Made by a program: the position numbers and the translations under genes. This document shows, one piece after another, positions 48,085-60,571 of a DNA stretch of 64,000 nt (positions within the stretch are counted from its first letter, which is position 1; the number at the start of each line of letters is the position of its first letter). The notes beneath the pieces were generated by a model, which was given only the letters and a program-made list of their open reading frames with translations, was not told where the DNA came from and did no database searches. Origin of the DNA: Piezodorus guildinii (lineage: Eukaryota; Arthropoda; Insecta; Hemiptera; Pentatomidae); contig CM041295.1 of assembly GCA_023052935.1 (NCBI GenBank), positions 107,076,711-107,140,710 on the forward strand. The letters are read 5' to 3'.

Positions 48085-49580
48085 CTAGAAACAGAAAAGT
48101 AAAAAACAGTAATGAATTAGTAAATCAATAAAAAGTTTAATAATGAGAACTTATAAAAAAAAAAGATTCCTAAGAATAGTTATCAAGTAATATTGTTGTT
48201 GCAAGCAATTATATATCATTGTAAAAGTAGATTACACAAACAATCTAAAACTTATGTAGCAGAATAAATTAAAAAGTTATGTTTTTTACCCATGTAAATG
48301 ATTCATTTTTTTTTTATACGAGTGCATTTCATGTTTATACTTATTTTTCAATCTCGTATTTAATTAGGTTTTAATTAAATGGCATTTTTTAAGATAGATA
48401 ATGGCGAGTGTGGCTGAAATTATATGTTTAGTAGCCATTCTAAGTTGTATGGTCAAGAGAACAACATGGCATCTCATAGTAATATTTTATCAATTGTAAC
48501 TAATTGCTTTTTTGTGTTAAGCCTCAGGTGCTTTCAGTAACTAGTTCGACTTATTTCCTTAGGGGAATTCCAAAACAATTTCCAGCCTTTTGTGAGTTAA
48601 TATAAATCGATCTCTATTTCTAAGAATTAGAAAAGCTTAGTCCTAATAATAGTTTTTTTTAAACAAAATATTTGTTTTTATTTAACACTGTTACCATGAT
48701 CATTCATTTACTTTGAACGCAATAGTATATTGATGGCATGAATGAATGAATTTTTCAACATACAAATATAAAAAAAAGATTCAGTTTTCAACTTTAGATA
48801 GTATATACTACTGACAGAGGTCCATGTTATATTTATACTTTTTTCAAATATTATTTCAAAAAATGATCATGTTTAATGGATGAAATATCCTACATGACAG
48901 TTATTATTTAGTAAGAACATTAATATCTCATATATATCTAATTATTTTAAATAGAAATTATACTATTTTAAAAATATGCTGTTCAAAGCAGTAACCATTA
49001 CTTCAAATAAAAGCATTTTTAAGTCAGTATGATGACATTAGCAGACCTTGTGTCACCGTAGATAACAAAAATTTGAAGGACCCACCATAATTAAGCTGAA
49101 GAACTATCGGGGAATTTAGGTGATGAAAAATCACTCAAGAAGAAGCAAGAGTCAAGAGGTCTTAAAAACTATCTATTTCCTTGATATAAATAGATGTTAG
49201 AACATTCTCTTCTTAACAGTAATTAATTTACTATAAAATTTTTATTTTCTAACAATATTTAAAATTTGTTTTCTAACGTTTTTCTTCATATTCAAAGGTT
49301 GATAAAAAATTTCTAAGAAATTAATTATTGTTAAGAAGATAATGGTCCAAACTTTATTTATATTAATGTACATTAAAATCTTCATTATATTGATTTTAAT
49401 ATTATTAATATACTTTAACTCAAACGTTCATTAATTTAATTTTTCTATGGTGCATGGCACCCAAAGTCATAAAGCTGTCCCCTCATACTCTGGATCTGTC
49501 CCCATATGATAATGTGATGCTATGGAAATCATGTATTACATATACCAATTATATTAACAATAAAGTTCTTAAAAATTATT
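48085..49580. other. BAR-like gene intron, AT-rich, nothing recognised
   Basis: Upstream part of the 11.5-kb intron between exons 3 and 4. No ORF with family resemblance and no complete TIR pair seen. Confidence 0.5.
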
Positions 49581-49582
49581 TA

Positions 49583-49585
49583 TAC

Positions 49586-49648
<63 letters not shown>

Positions 49649-49678
49649 CTAAAGGAATGCAATCATTCACAGGTCCTG

Positions 49679-49747
<69 letters not shown>

Positions 49748-49899
49748 TATTTTATTTTATTTTTATTTACTCTAGAATTATCATGGCCAAGCAAAAATAA
49801 ATGAATTTCTAAATTATCTGAAAAAATGGAATGAACAAAGAAACAAAAACATAGAGAAGTTATAAAAAAAGTATTTCAGTTTATGTATAGCAATTAATG

Positions 49900-49966
<67 letters not shown>

Positions 49967-50001
49967 CAGGACCTGTGAATGATTGCATTCCTTTAGATTT
50001 T
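49583..50001. repeat. Inverted repeat flanked and filled by (TA)n tracts
   Basis: Three long (TA)n tracts (about 49586-49643, 49682-49742, 49902-49962) surround the arms ATCTAAAGGAATGCAATCATTCACAGGTCCTGATAAT (49647-49683) and its complement (49961-49997). Translated, each arm can read [11 protein letters not shown], like the xGPDG finger of LINE reverse transcriptases, so the arms may be opposed LINE scraps. Strong cruciform potential; assembly errors are also likely here. Confidence 0.7.
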
Positions 50002-50802
50002 CTTGATCTAAAAATATTTAAAATGTGATTTGGTTTCATCTTAGACAAAAGACACAACCAGATCTCTCAAACTAGGCCTCAAAGACAAGAACTGTTGATA
50101 TACTGTTGAAAAATACTCATAAACTTTAGATTTTTTTTTCCCATTTTAATCTATAAAGTAACATACCACCATTGATAATGTAAAAAAATGTGTAACATCA
50201 TTAACATCCGTTTCACAAATTGTTCAAAAATGTCGTATAGTTTTGATTTTGTTGTTTTTCTCATTCCAGTGTTACCATAAAGTGAAAGAGGATAGAGATC
50301 CTAACTCATAGTTAAAATATTGATGAAGTCCATCATTACTCTTTCTCAAAAAGCATAAGCGTTGGAAAATTAGATTTGGATCTAAGCTTTGGAAAAAGCT
50401 TCATTGACGCGACAAATAGATACAATTTAAATGTTTATTCTAGACTCTATGAAGTCATAATTATAAAAAACGTAAGGTTCAATCTTCTCCAGTTCCATAT
50501 GAAGTCAAGACTTCAACAAACTGTTAATACTGATGTGATATTATATATTGCTTCAATAATTCATTATAAGTACACAATACAAATGGCCTAAAATCTATAA
50601 TCAGCCTAGTCCATAACTGGGTAAGAAATATGCATGGAGTATAAATCAAACGAGTAAAGAATAAATAATTAAATGTATGCCTGATAAAAATAATTAAAAG
50701 AAAAAAAACCTAAATAGTATATACTATCAATCTAGTGCTTCCACTACTAATTAAGCTTTTCTAAAATTTTACTAAGTATACAAAACATGAGGGACAAAAC
50801 TA

Positions 50803-52290
50803 TTAGCCCAGTAAAATAACGCTAAAATTGAAGGTTTGTGGGAATTAATTTGGACAAATCGTTTTAATACCTCCTAATGGTCCTAAATAAAAGTAATCTG
50901 AGTTTCCAGCATTGCAAGTGGTGAGCTTAACTTTTTGGAGCCGAAAAACCTGGAATTTTTTTTAAAAAATTCAGTTTTTCACTTATAACTCGAAAACAGT
51001 GGTAGGTACCTACGATCAAACTGCAGTAAAATTTAATATATATAAATAATAATGTACATTGGAGAAGTGATTTAGTATATATCCCTCAGGCGAAACACAT
51101 TTTTTTCTCTTGGGGTATCATTGAAGGGACTACCAAACAAAAATATAATAAGGTGCAAAAACCTATTGTTATTTATTCAACCTACACTTTCTCCTATTTT
51201 TTAAACTATTTCGTGCGTAACATAAAGTATATTATAAATCAAAATAAAGAATATTACTGATTATGTTGATTGAAATGTAGCAAAGAAGTACTTTCAGGCC
51301 TAACTTTAATATTCAATTGAATCCTTAAGACATACTATTTAAAAGTTGTATAACTAACCCATATAGATACAAGGTTACATTTTGCTAGTTATATGGTTTA
51401 TGTTAGAAATATTATTATTTCCAGTAAAACTACTGCATCAGTCACTGCAGAATGTTTTAAATCAGAGGTATGGAGCAAATAATTCTCCCAAGAGGACAAG
51501 TGTAATAAAAAAATATTTTTTGAAGGTTCGTACCAACCGACTTTGAAATTTAAAGAGGCTTTTAGACTTAAAATTTGATGCTCTACAACTTTCATTCTAT
51601 GACTTTTTTCGATTTGGATAGTTGTTTCATAGTTACAGCTGTCTCTTAGTGACCAAATAGGGTATTTCAACAAAAATGGAAAAAATTGCCTATTTCTGAC
51701 GAACGATTACAGCACACCACTGAACCAAATTCAATAACTATGATAACTTTAAGAAAGGAAATTTGTTTGTTTATTGTTTATTTTTTTTAACGTCACTTTA
51801 TGCTACTATGGCTAATCGGACGATGCTACAGTGGGAGTCCTAAATTTTGTCTATCCAGGTTTTATTAGGATAGGGATCTTTAACGAGTACCTGACATCGC
51901 ACAGGCTCGGGACCACCTTTTAACGTCCCCTCCGAAGGACGGCGTAACTAAGGATTTTTTACTCCCATTAAAAAATCCTAGGACCACCTGCGGGATTGAA
52001 CCCGTAACTTTTAGCATGGGAGGCTGTTAAGCTAGCCACCCAGCTACAAGTGATCCCGAAAGGAAATTTAATGTTCTTTCATTTTTAAAAGAAAAATATT
52101 TACTGTAGGAAGTGAAAAACTGAAAATTTTTCGAAAAATTCAAAGTTTTTCGGCTCCAAAAAGTTAAGCTCACCACTTGAGATGATGCAAACTCAGATTA
52201 CTTTTATTTAGGACCACTAAGAGGTATTAAAACAATTTCCAGCTTTGTTTGAATTAATTCACACAAATATCCTTATTTGACTGGGCTATA
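50803..52290. mobile_element. Long-TIR element (arms about 200 bp) with a SINE inside
   Basis: The left arm TTAGCCCAGTAAAATAA ... AAATAAAAGTAATCTGAGTTT ... GTGGTGAGCTTAACTTTTTGGAGCCGAAAAAC ... TTCAGTTTTTCACTT (50803-50996) is mirrored at 52090-52290. A SINE with its own target duplication occupies 51765-52057, so the element was about 1.2 kb before that insertion. No long ORF. Its central part includes a 91-codon minus-strand ORF (51398-51673) without recognised family. Confidence 0.78.
51765..52057 (-). mobile_element. tRNA-derived SINE, family A, with 12-bp target duplication
   Basis: On the minus strand it begins CGGGATCACTTGTAGCTGGGTGGCTAGC with a tRNA-like head and a box B word GGGTTCAATCCC (RNA polymerase III internal promoter). 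It ends AGCATAAAGTGACGTTAAA plus an A-rich tail. GAAAGGAAATTT flanks it on both sides (51753-51764, 52058-52069). It is the best-preserved copy of the family in the window. Confidence 0.92.
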
Positions 52291-52749
52291 TGACAGTATT
52301 TGGTGTTTAAACCTAATAATAACAGTATTTACTTTGCTATATGAAGATCAAATGAAGAAGACTTCTGACAGGATATTTTTGAAAAATAATCATGGCAGCG
52401 ACTGAAATTGTGGTTAGTGTACACAGATGGTTTAGTTCCCAACCCAAGACAGATCCAGTGCTACAATATAGAAAACAAATCAAGAAAAAATATTTTACTT
52501 TAAATATCAGCCATGACTTAAAAAAAAAAATATATTTATGTAAATATATAAGGAATTTCATTTTATTGAGTGCCAATCTTTCACCCTCTACTTTAAGCCT
52601 TCATCAGGTCTTAGATGACCAATAAAAAAAAAAAAAAATTAAAGATAACAATAATAAAAAATGTATTACAGAGTAACATAACATGACTTTTATTGGTTTG
52701 AAAATATATTAAGATTATTAAAACAAAACAAACTGTAAATATGTTTGTT

Positions 52750-52990
52750 TATTCACTTAAAGTCACTTTATGCTACTGTGGCTAATCGGACAATGCTACA
52801 GTGGGAGTCATAAATTTTGTCTATCCAGTTTTAAGTATGATCAGAATTTTTAACAGGTACCTGACATCGCACTGAATTAGGACCACCATTTTAATCAAGT
52901 CCCCTTTGCAGTAGAGTCTGCTAGGTTTGATCCCACGGCGTTGGGTATAGAAGGCTGTTATACTAGCCATTACATCACAGGTGACCCCAT
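52750..52990 (-). mobile_element. tRNA-derived SINE, family A, diverged copy
   Basis: CACTTTATGCTACTGTGGCTAATCGGACAATGCTACAGTGGGAG ... CAGGTACCTGACATCGCAC ... ends GCCATTACATCACAGGTGACCCC, the same order as 51765-52057 with an internal deletion and more substitutions. Box B is degraded (GTTTGATCCCAC). Confidence 0.85.
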
Positions 52991-52999
52991 AAATGTAAG

Positions 53000-53522
53000 T
53001 TATAAAAATTAGGTATATAATTTTATAGGGGGAGAAATGTGTGTTTTAAAATAACATATTAAATATTGATACAATTATTGGTAAAAATGTTGTATTTTGA
53101 AAACTTTTGAGAATAAACAACCTTCGACATTGTACACATACTTAAGTCCAAGTACACAGCCTGATCTTTTGTTTTTTCCCTCATTAGCTCTAACTACATA
53201 GCTCTTCTAATTAAACTAATTACAGTCATGGGCAGAGACAGAGGGGGCCACAAACCCTCTTAACAGTTGATAGGACGAAAAAAACAAAATTATAAAAACA
53301 AAATATAAAATAAGGTATAAGGATAAAAGGTGTAATTACAGCTTGTCTTTACTTCCAAACCTGCACTTAATTATTCAAATTAATATGCATATCAACAGTG
53401 TTTGAAAAAACTAAATTGATTAAATGATTCCGATGATTAAAACTAGTATTTTATGTGAGCTTCATGGCAGGGTATTAGGAAAGTCCATCAAAGAAATAAA
53501 TAGTTAAAGATGATAATATGGT
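53000..53522. other. Intronic AT-rich spacer
   Basis: No gene, TIR pair or repeat family recognised between the SINE and the mariner at 53524. Confidence 0.5.
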
Positions 53523-53523
53523 A

Positions 53524-54720
53524 CAAAGGGTACAAAAAAAGTTTTGTAAAATAACTTAGCAGAAAAACCCAGGAGGCTGCAAGTTACTGCGTGTTTAGAC
53601 AAATCCATGCCACCCATATTAGCCACTAGTAACACATCTCTGGGCTCAGTAGTTCATTAGCAGTAACAGATCAAAGTCTGTACTGTGGAATTGTGGTAAC
53701 ATAGTGAAGTAAGAGCAGTTCTGAGATATGATTTTGCAGGTGGTTTAAGCATGAATCAAGGCTTAAAAGAAATGAAGGTTGCATTGAATAATGATTGTCC
53801 ACATTGTACGACTAAATTCAGGTAGTACAGAGAATTTAGGGGACATAGGGGGCCACACAAAGAAGGTAGGCCTCAAATGTCGGTAACAGAGGAAAACATT
53901 TCTGCTGTGGGGAAAATGCTTGGATGAAAACCAGCGACTGACATATCACAAGATATAGAAGACATTTTGTCTTTATACACTAGCAATTCATTTGATTATG
54001 AGGTCATTTAAAGGTGAAGAAACTTTTATTATCTTTGGGTGCCTCATAGTCTTAGGGAAGATCAAATTACTTATCCAGTGACTTGGTGATAACAAATGCT
54101 GAAATTTGTTAGTAGTATTCTGATTTTTTGACTAAGGCTCAAAGTTTGCGTCTCTGATATAAGGATACATCTGTATTTGTTAGGAAATCTCAATCAGTAA
54201 AGAAAAAATTATCACTCTATTTTTCAGTTTCAGTGTTGTTTTGGATCCACAGAAGACAGTCACAGCTAAGTGGTACAACAAACAGTACCTGCCGAAAGCC
54301 AAGAAACCTGTGACGAAAATCAGGAACTGACACCTGGTACCTGAACCATGACAATGCTCCAGCTCACCGTGCCTGAGCCTGCACTGACCATTTGGTCACT
54401 ACTGGACTGAAACTTTTTGAACACCCTCCTTACTATCCAGACCTTGCTCTCAATGGATTTACAATGTCCCTGCATGTGAAAATGAAGCTGAAAGGAAAAT
54501 GTGCTTCTAGTGATGAGGAGCTTCTAAGGGCTTGGGACAATGATTGTGCCTTACTCACGGATGAAACTTGGCAGAGCTACTTTAAAGGCTTTTTTAGACA
54601 AATGGAGAAGTGTATTAGATATTAGATGTGGTCAAAATTACTTTGAGAAAATCAAATAAATAAATCTGCCTTTATTATTTATTTATGCACTGCCTTGCAA
54701 AATTTTTGTAGTACCCCTTG
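53524..54720 (+). mobile_element. Decayed mariner with both terminal repeats
   Basis: TIRs CAAAGGGTACAAAAAAAGTTTTG (left) and CAAAATTTTTGTAGTACCCCTTG (right) with TA on both sides (53522-53523, 54721-54722). Transposase remnants in order on the plus strand: VRAVLRYDFAGGLSMNQGLK and EGRPQMSVTEENISAVGKML (N-terminal HTH and linker), then FEHPPYYPDLALNGFTM (HPPYSPDLAP block) and DETWQSYFKGFFRQMEKCIR. Length about 1.2 kb, near full length, but with many stops. It is a third mariner lineage in this window. Confidence 0.85.
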
Positions 54721-54722
54721 TA

Positions 54723-55279
54723 TATATTATACATGCAAAATGATCTTTAGATCTTTAGCATTTCCTTGTAATTATGTTATTTAGAGTGGTACAATATTAC
54801 CAGATCATTGATTAAGTCTCATTTATGAAGTTGAAAACTCATGATGTTTAAAAGTATTAAAATAAAAGTTATTAAAATGTATATCTATTTATAAAATCTA
54901 AGAATATGTATTCTATATGTATATGTATATCTACACACTTATGATTTCCGAGGCTACAATATATATATATTTTTATGCATGATTAAATAAATACTTTATT
55001 TTATAAACTGTTCTTTCAGTTGTTTTCTTTATATAAACACTTTTTTTATAATGAATGATAGATCATCACTCACATATGTGTACATTTGTTATTTAAGTAT
55101 TATATAATAATTTTATATCTTAAAAATTGATTGTTTTATGATTATATCTTAAAGATGTTACTGTGCTCTAAATCATTAAATAATTAAAATTTTCTGAACA
55201 TTAATTCAAAGATTTATTTATTTTTAAATAATATAAAATCTATTTTATAATGAAAAAGTAATTAAGAGCAGGATTGTAG
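54723..55279. other. Intronic AT-rich spacer
   Basis: Very AT-rich, many TATATG words, nothing recognised. Confidence 0.5.
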
Positions 55280-56460
55280 AATAGCTTGTAAAATACTTGG
55301 TTACCGAGAAGGGACGAGGTGGAGCGGGAAGGGTAGATGAGTCCTGAGAGGAACAAGTAAGGTATACGCATTTGAGACTAGCCCAAAGATCAGATACTAA
55401 TGAATATTATCTAGTGTATTATAAAGATATGAGACAGAACTAAGGTTTTAATTAATAGAACAAGGGCCCTGTCGCTGATATCTCCAGAAGGAACAGACAG
55501 GGTCAGTATAAATGATTGATCCACAAATGCTTATTATCTTATAAGTACTTCTTCATAGGCACAACAGAAGTACTAGGCAGTCCTTGGACTGCTAAATCAC
55601 TTTAGCCTAGTCCTGTCGGTCCCCAACAAGTCTTAAAGACAAATTAAGATTTCTAAGGTAATCTGAGAAACTGCTCCTCCATCTGCTTTGTGGCCTTCCT
55701 CAAGCCCCCACTCCTTCTGAACAACCCTACTATAACTCTTTGACGGTTCTACCCAAATCCAATTTGTAGAGACAACCCAACCACTTCAGACACTGTATTC
55801 GAACACAGTCTGCCAACTTATAGTTCTCTATTCTTTCTAAGACAGTATATCCCATTTTCTTTTAAAGAGCCTCGAATGTGCCTAAATATCTTCTCAGTAG
55901 CTGATTTTTGAAGTACCCACATCTAACATGCATATGGTGTGATTGGCCTAATGAGGGTCTTATATAAAGGGGGTCTTATAGCCTTAGATTGGTTGAGCGG
56001 CTCACCATATACTTCTTATACGGTGATCTAACAAAAAAAAAAGCTTTATTAGCGAATACAAGGAGGGCTTGGATTTTCTTCTCCTCCTGTAACACTTCAT
56101 TAAACTGTGCCCTAAAGTACTTAAAATTAGCAACACATTGTAATGTGTTGGTTCCAGTAGTATGGGCGCATGGTTTTCTTTCTTCTTAAGACCATTATCT
56201 TTGTCTAGTCTTCATTAATTTTAAGACGAAATCTCCTTACCAGTTTCCCAAAAGGATCTTGGACATTAAGTAGAGACCTTCCTGCTATCACATGCCAATA
56301 ATAGGGCCCATTTATACAAGATATTGCCGCTCTCATACAAAAAGGCTTTAGCTACTATAGTTTGTCAAACAACATTGAAAAGTGGCAGGGCAAGAGAATC
56401 GCCCTGCCTGTGTCCAGTGTTTACCTGAAATACGCTAGTCAGCTTGCCATAAACTTTAAA
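55280..56460 (-). mobile_element. LINE relic (RT and C-terminal part)
   Basis: On the minus strand near 56400 a decayed RT motif reads HRQGDSLALPLFNVV (family QGDxLSxLLFNxxL). Pieces resembling the following RT/C-terminal region continue to about 55280, for example FGKLVRRFRLKINED and LQCVANFKYFRAQFNEVLQE. The block is more GC-rich than the host intron. Many stops; only short matches can be seen. Confidence 0.6.
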
Positions 56461-57599
56461 CCTGCAGCAAAATGGTATAAGTCACTTTTTCTAGAAATGA
56501 GAAATCTTTGTTCATACTATTAAATTTTTTTGTTGCTGTTATTTAATATATATAATTTTCACATATATTTCTCCACCAAAAAAATTGTATACTACATTTT
56601 ACCTCTTATTCAATTATATACCAATTTTCATAATTTACATTTACTCTTTTTTATTTTTTTTTAATGTTCTTGATTTCTTTTCATACCAATAAAATTTATA
56701 TAATTTACCTGTTGGCTACCATTTTTTATTACTGTTATCTAATATACATATATTTTATATAGCCCTAAAACATGGGCATATAATAATAATATAAGTTTCC
56801 TCATTTAAGTGTGATCTCTTTGATGAACGCACCCCCAACCAACTTCTCTTTAAAATAGTAAATAGACAATGGTATAAAAACAATGTACTTAACAGTAAAG
56901 TCCTATAGTTTGGCAGTAATGACCTTTTAAATATCTTAAGAAAATAAAATTGTTCCAACTTATGTTACTAATATAAAGATTAGGGTCTAACTAAGTACCA
57001 ATGGAGAGAGATAAGTTGGAAGATAGGTAAGAGGTTAAGGGGCCCTTCGGAATTGAAATTCCAAGAGGTATAGGCTACAAAAAAACACAAGGCTGGAAAC
57101 TCTGTGTCATATATGCTTATATTCAGCTTCATCAGTCTACTTATTAAAATGTAAATAATTACAACAAATAGAACCAGACTTAGATAGCAAGATAAAAGTA
57201 AATGTAGAAACATCAATTAATATAAGAATTAAAAACCAGAGAAAATAAACACATTTAAGTGCATGATAAATTCTAAAGAGACTATAAGAATCAACAAAAT
57301 GAATCTATTCTATATAAAAAATAAATAAATGCTTGTATTAAGAGCAATCCTCATGCGGATCTCATTACCGCATATGGGGAGCGTACCATGGGAGGCAGAT
57401 GTGGGGATGATTGGGAGAACTTCCTCCAAGCTAAGTCCGATGGACTCGCTGACCAACAATGAGAGTGGTCCTCCAGGCTTGCTGGAGGGTGTGACTTAGG
57501 TTTGAGCACCCTATTCAGATATTTTTGTTCACAAAATACCACTAAAAGTCATTGATTCCTCAGAGGTAAAATGTGGTTTCTGGCAGATTCAGTCGACTA

Positions 57600-58710
57600 T
57601 TGATCAAATATTTTCCTTGCGTCAAATATTAGAGAAAAAGTTAGAATGCAACTGTGTAGTCCATCAACTTAACATTGATTTCAAAAAAGCTTATGAATCT
57701 ATTAACCATCAGAAGATGTATAACATCATGATTGAACAGAGAATACCTAGAAAGTAAGTATACCTCATAGTGATGTGCTTTTTGGAAACATTCCATAAAG
57801 ATAGAATCAATCATAATTACTTTGAGAGGTTTGAGGTATGATCGGGATTAAATTGAGGTGACTCCCTGTCACCTGTTTTATTGAATTTAGCATTAGAAAA
57901 TGTCATAGAAAAGGTGATGTGTACTGATAAAGGTTTAAATAAGGGTGATAAAATTACGGTTCTGGAATACGCTGATGATTAGGTACTGCTAGGCAAAGAC
58001 AGGGAAACTAAAACTAAATACAAGTACCTTTATCGATAACGGTAAAGAGATAGGTCTTGAAATAAATACAGACAAGATCAAATATATGATTAGTAGCAGA
58101 AATGGAGCCAATCTTGGTGATATTGATATATCAGGACATACGTTTGAATACACAGAGATTTATTTACGTTCAATGAAATAAGAAAAATGAAGGAAATAAA
58201 ATCGTGAGAGATTAATCAGCTACTTAGCTCACAGCTTCTATCTAGAAACTTAAAGGTCAGATTTTATAAAACTATTATTCTTCTGACGGTTCTTAATGGG
58301 TGTGAAACGTCGCTGCTTACTTTGAAGGATGAACAATACCTTAAGGTTTTTGAAAATAAGGTACTGCATAAAATATTTGGTGCAATTAGAAACGAGACCA
58401 CTGGGGAATTCTGAAGGTTGCACTTCCTGGAATTGTGGAACTTGTACACTGCAAGTATAATTGAATTGATAGTATCGGGGAGACAAAAATGGGCGTGAAA
58501 AAATTGTGCTCATAGAAGAACGATTTCCGAAAAATTTGGTACTTGCTGAACCAATTGGTAGGTGTCTGAAAGGTAGGCCGAATGGTCGATGGGAGGATTG
58601 TGTTAAGTCTGATCTCGTAGGCACGGACTTGAATGGCAATCATTGAATGAATCTGTGTCAGCAATATTTAGTGGTATTGGCATTGAACCTTCGGGTTCAT
58701 TAGGCCTATC
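57600..58710 (+). mobile_element. LINE relic (RT and C-terminal part)
   Basis: Plus strand: LNIDFKKAYESINHQKMYNI (RT motif A with D-F-K-K-A-Y), GDSLSPVLLNLALENVIEKV, ITVLEYADD followed by a stop, then RFYKTIILLTVLNGCETSLL (family YK(T/A)IILPVLLYGCETW) and FENKVLHKIFGAIRNETTGE. It is the same broad LINE type as 55280-56460 but in the opposite direction. Several stops and frameshifts. The minus-strand ORFs at 58250-58664 are antisense shadows. Confidence 0.82.
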
Positions 58711-58994
58711 ATTATTACTAAGGGCAATACTTAACAGTATCACTTTTTTGAGTTTCACATAATCTCAAATGATCATATAGCATTTTTAGTGTTATTGAAC
58801 TATAAATAGACTAACTATATGCAATTTAAAAATTGAACCCTAATCTGCAGCATATGAATTGCTCATATAACAGAGAAAATGCTGTAAGAAAATGTGTTAA
58901 AATAGATATTCACTAATCAATAATATTCAACATAATTACAAAAAAAAAAAAAGAAAAGATGAATATATATATAATTTTTTAAATATCTATCTAG

Positions 58995-59260
58995 TAGGCA
59001 CTACGGTCCAGGGGGGTCTTTGAATTTTTCTAGGAACTTCTACCATCCAACCAGTAATTAATTTGAGGTCAGCCGTTACACTATTCCTCAATTTAAGACT
59101 GGGTCTGTTCCTCTTTTAGATATGGTCATTCAATCCTCCTCAAGGATTCTTATAGAAATTTCTTCCTCCAACACATCACATGGCCAGCCCAATTTAAATT
59201 ATGAAGGGTCTTGTGGAAGTCCTCACCTCTATATTCAAAGAGCTCAACCAGAAAACCACC
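58995..59260 (-). mobile_element. LINE C-terminal scrap
   Basis: Minus-strand translation in shifting frames gives LNWAGHVMCW and KRNRPSLKLRNSVTADLKLI, matching the RWAGHVxRM ... GxRxxGRPxxRWxD C-terminal pattern of RTE/CR1-type LINEs. Short and heavily decayed. Confidence 0.45.
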
Positions 59261-59614
59261 CATACCAGATTTTCTTAATAAATATAATTTGTGAAATCTC
59301 TCATTTTGATAACTTCTTAAAATTCAGTACTCTAAAAATTAGGTGTTTGATCTATTGTAACTAGTATATTTCGTCAACCTTAAAAGAAAGAACTGGAGGA
59401 AGTAGAATTGATTAGTGATATATAATTGCAAAAAATTTAATCAAAGAAAGTTAATCCCAATTTATTAGAATTCAGATAATTATTATTTCCATATTTACAA
59501 TTTCTAGCTTAAAAAATTCTTTTTTAATTTTTTTTTTTTTTTTTTACAAGGATTAGTAACTACTTCTATGAATCAAAATTAATAAATTATCAGCTAAAAT
59601 GCTTCAAAACATAC

Positions 59615-59833
59615 CTTCTGTTTGAGCAGTTTTGACAAGAGCTTGAGTTTCAACTTGTCTTTCAGTAAGTTGTTTGGCATCATCGATATTTCCTTTTGAA
59701 GTTGCTTTTTTCAATTCTTTTCTAATTTTATTGTCTTTCTGTTCACATGAGGATAAATAAGCTTTGGATTTATCTAATAACAATTCTGACTCCAAAATTC
59801 TTTCAAACTGAAGTTTGAATTTTTTTAAACCAG
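59615..59833 (-). CDS. BAR-like PPxY protein, exon 3
   Basis: The acceptor TTTTTACAG precedes CT GGT TTA AAA and the donor GTATGT follows ACA GAA G. 219 nt, phase 1 in and out. It encodes AGLKKFKLQFERILESELLL, DKSKAYLSSCEQKDNKIRKE and LKKATSKGNIDDAKQLTERQ. The sequence is rich in Lys/Glu/Leu heptads, typical of the long kinked helices of BAR-like domains (with a break at SKGNIDDA). BAR assignment is by pattern, not homology. Confidence 0.88.
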
Positions 59834-60145
59834 CTGTAAAAATCAGAAATTTTATAGATGATAATGATTAACTAATCAGTATAAAACAAAGATAAATAAA
59901 GCTAACTAAAAACAAATAAGGTGACTCATTGAAAACAACTCAAAATACATAAACTTAAAAAAAATAACACAAACTAAAGGCACAGTAAAAAAATATGATC
60001 TATAATTTCTAATTTTTATTCAATAATGAAATATTTCCCTCCCTTCAGGAAGATTGTATTGACAATGCCAAAAAAAAAAAAGAAATGAACATATCAGAAG
60101 TCAGAAGTGGTAAATAATATTAATATTTATAGATCCATTACTATA

Positions 60146-60450
60146 TAGAGCGCTAGTCTGCTGTGCTCCGTGTCCTGGGTTCGAATCCCAGCCGTGGCAG
60201 AATATTATTTATTCTGTTAATTCGGTCAAGGGGTGATCCTAGGGTATGAGACCCTCCTGGGGCAGACCCAGCCTCAATAAAGTAGGTACCCAAATTAATT
60301 GGGGAAAAACCTGGCAGCTGAGCGCGATAAAGGCCTAATCACATTGCACTGCCGTTGGCCTTGAAACAGTACGAATCTCTATATGTACAGAGCCCAAGAC
60401 TCTCCATGGGTTGTAGTGGTACAGGTTTTTTTTTTTTTTTTTTTTTTTTG
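60146..60450 (+). mobile_element. tRNA-derived SINE, family B, with 20-bp target duplication
   Basis: The head CGCTAGTCTGCTGTGCTCCGTG leads to a perfect box B, GGGTTCGAATCCC, and CCAGCCGTGGCAG. A non-tRNA body then runs to GGTTGTAGTGGTACAGG and ends in 25 or so T residues. TTTATAGATCCATTACTATA repeats on both sides (60126-60145, 60451-60470). The 5' end of the tRNA part (box A) is incomplete. It lies between exons 2 and 3 of the BAR-like gene. Confidence 0.92.
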
Positions 60451-60571
60451 TTTATAGATCCATTACTATAAGGTCAAAAAAATGTAATTATTCACCCAGC
60501 ACCTTGGCTTAAATTTTGAAATTTGAGTAAACCAATAAATTTGAACTATTTAAGTTAATGATTAGACTTAC

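Noticed and set aside
58250..58664. Three overlapping minus-strand ORFs, up to 129 aa
   Set aside because: Antisense to the plus-strand LINE relic carrying the GCET-type C-terminal motif.
60150..60202. Possible tRNA gene (box B GGGTTCGAATCCC)
   Set aside because: Box A is incomplete, no cloverleaf can be closed, and a 20-bp target duplication plus tail show it is the head of a SINE.
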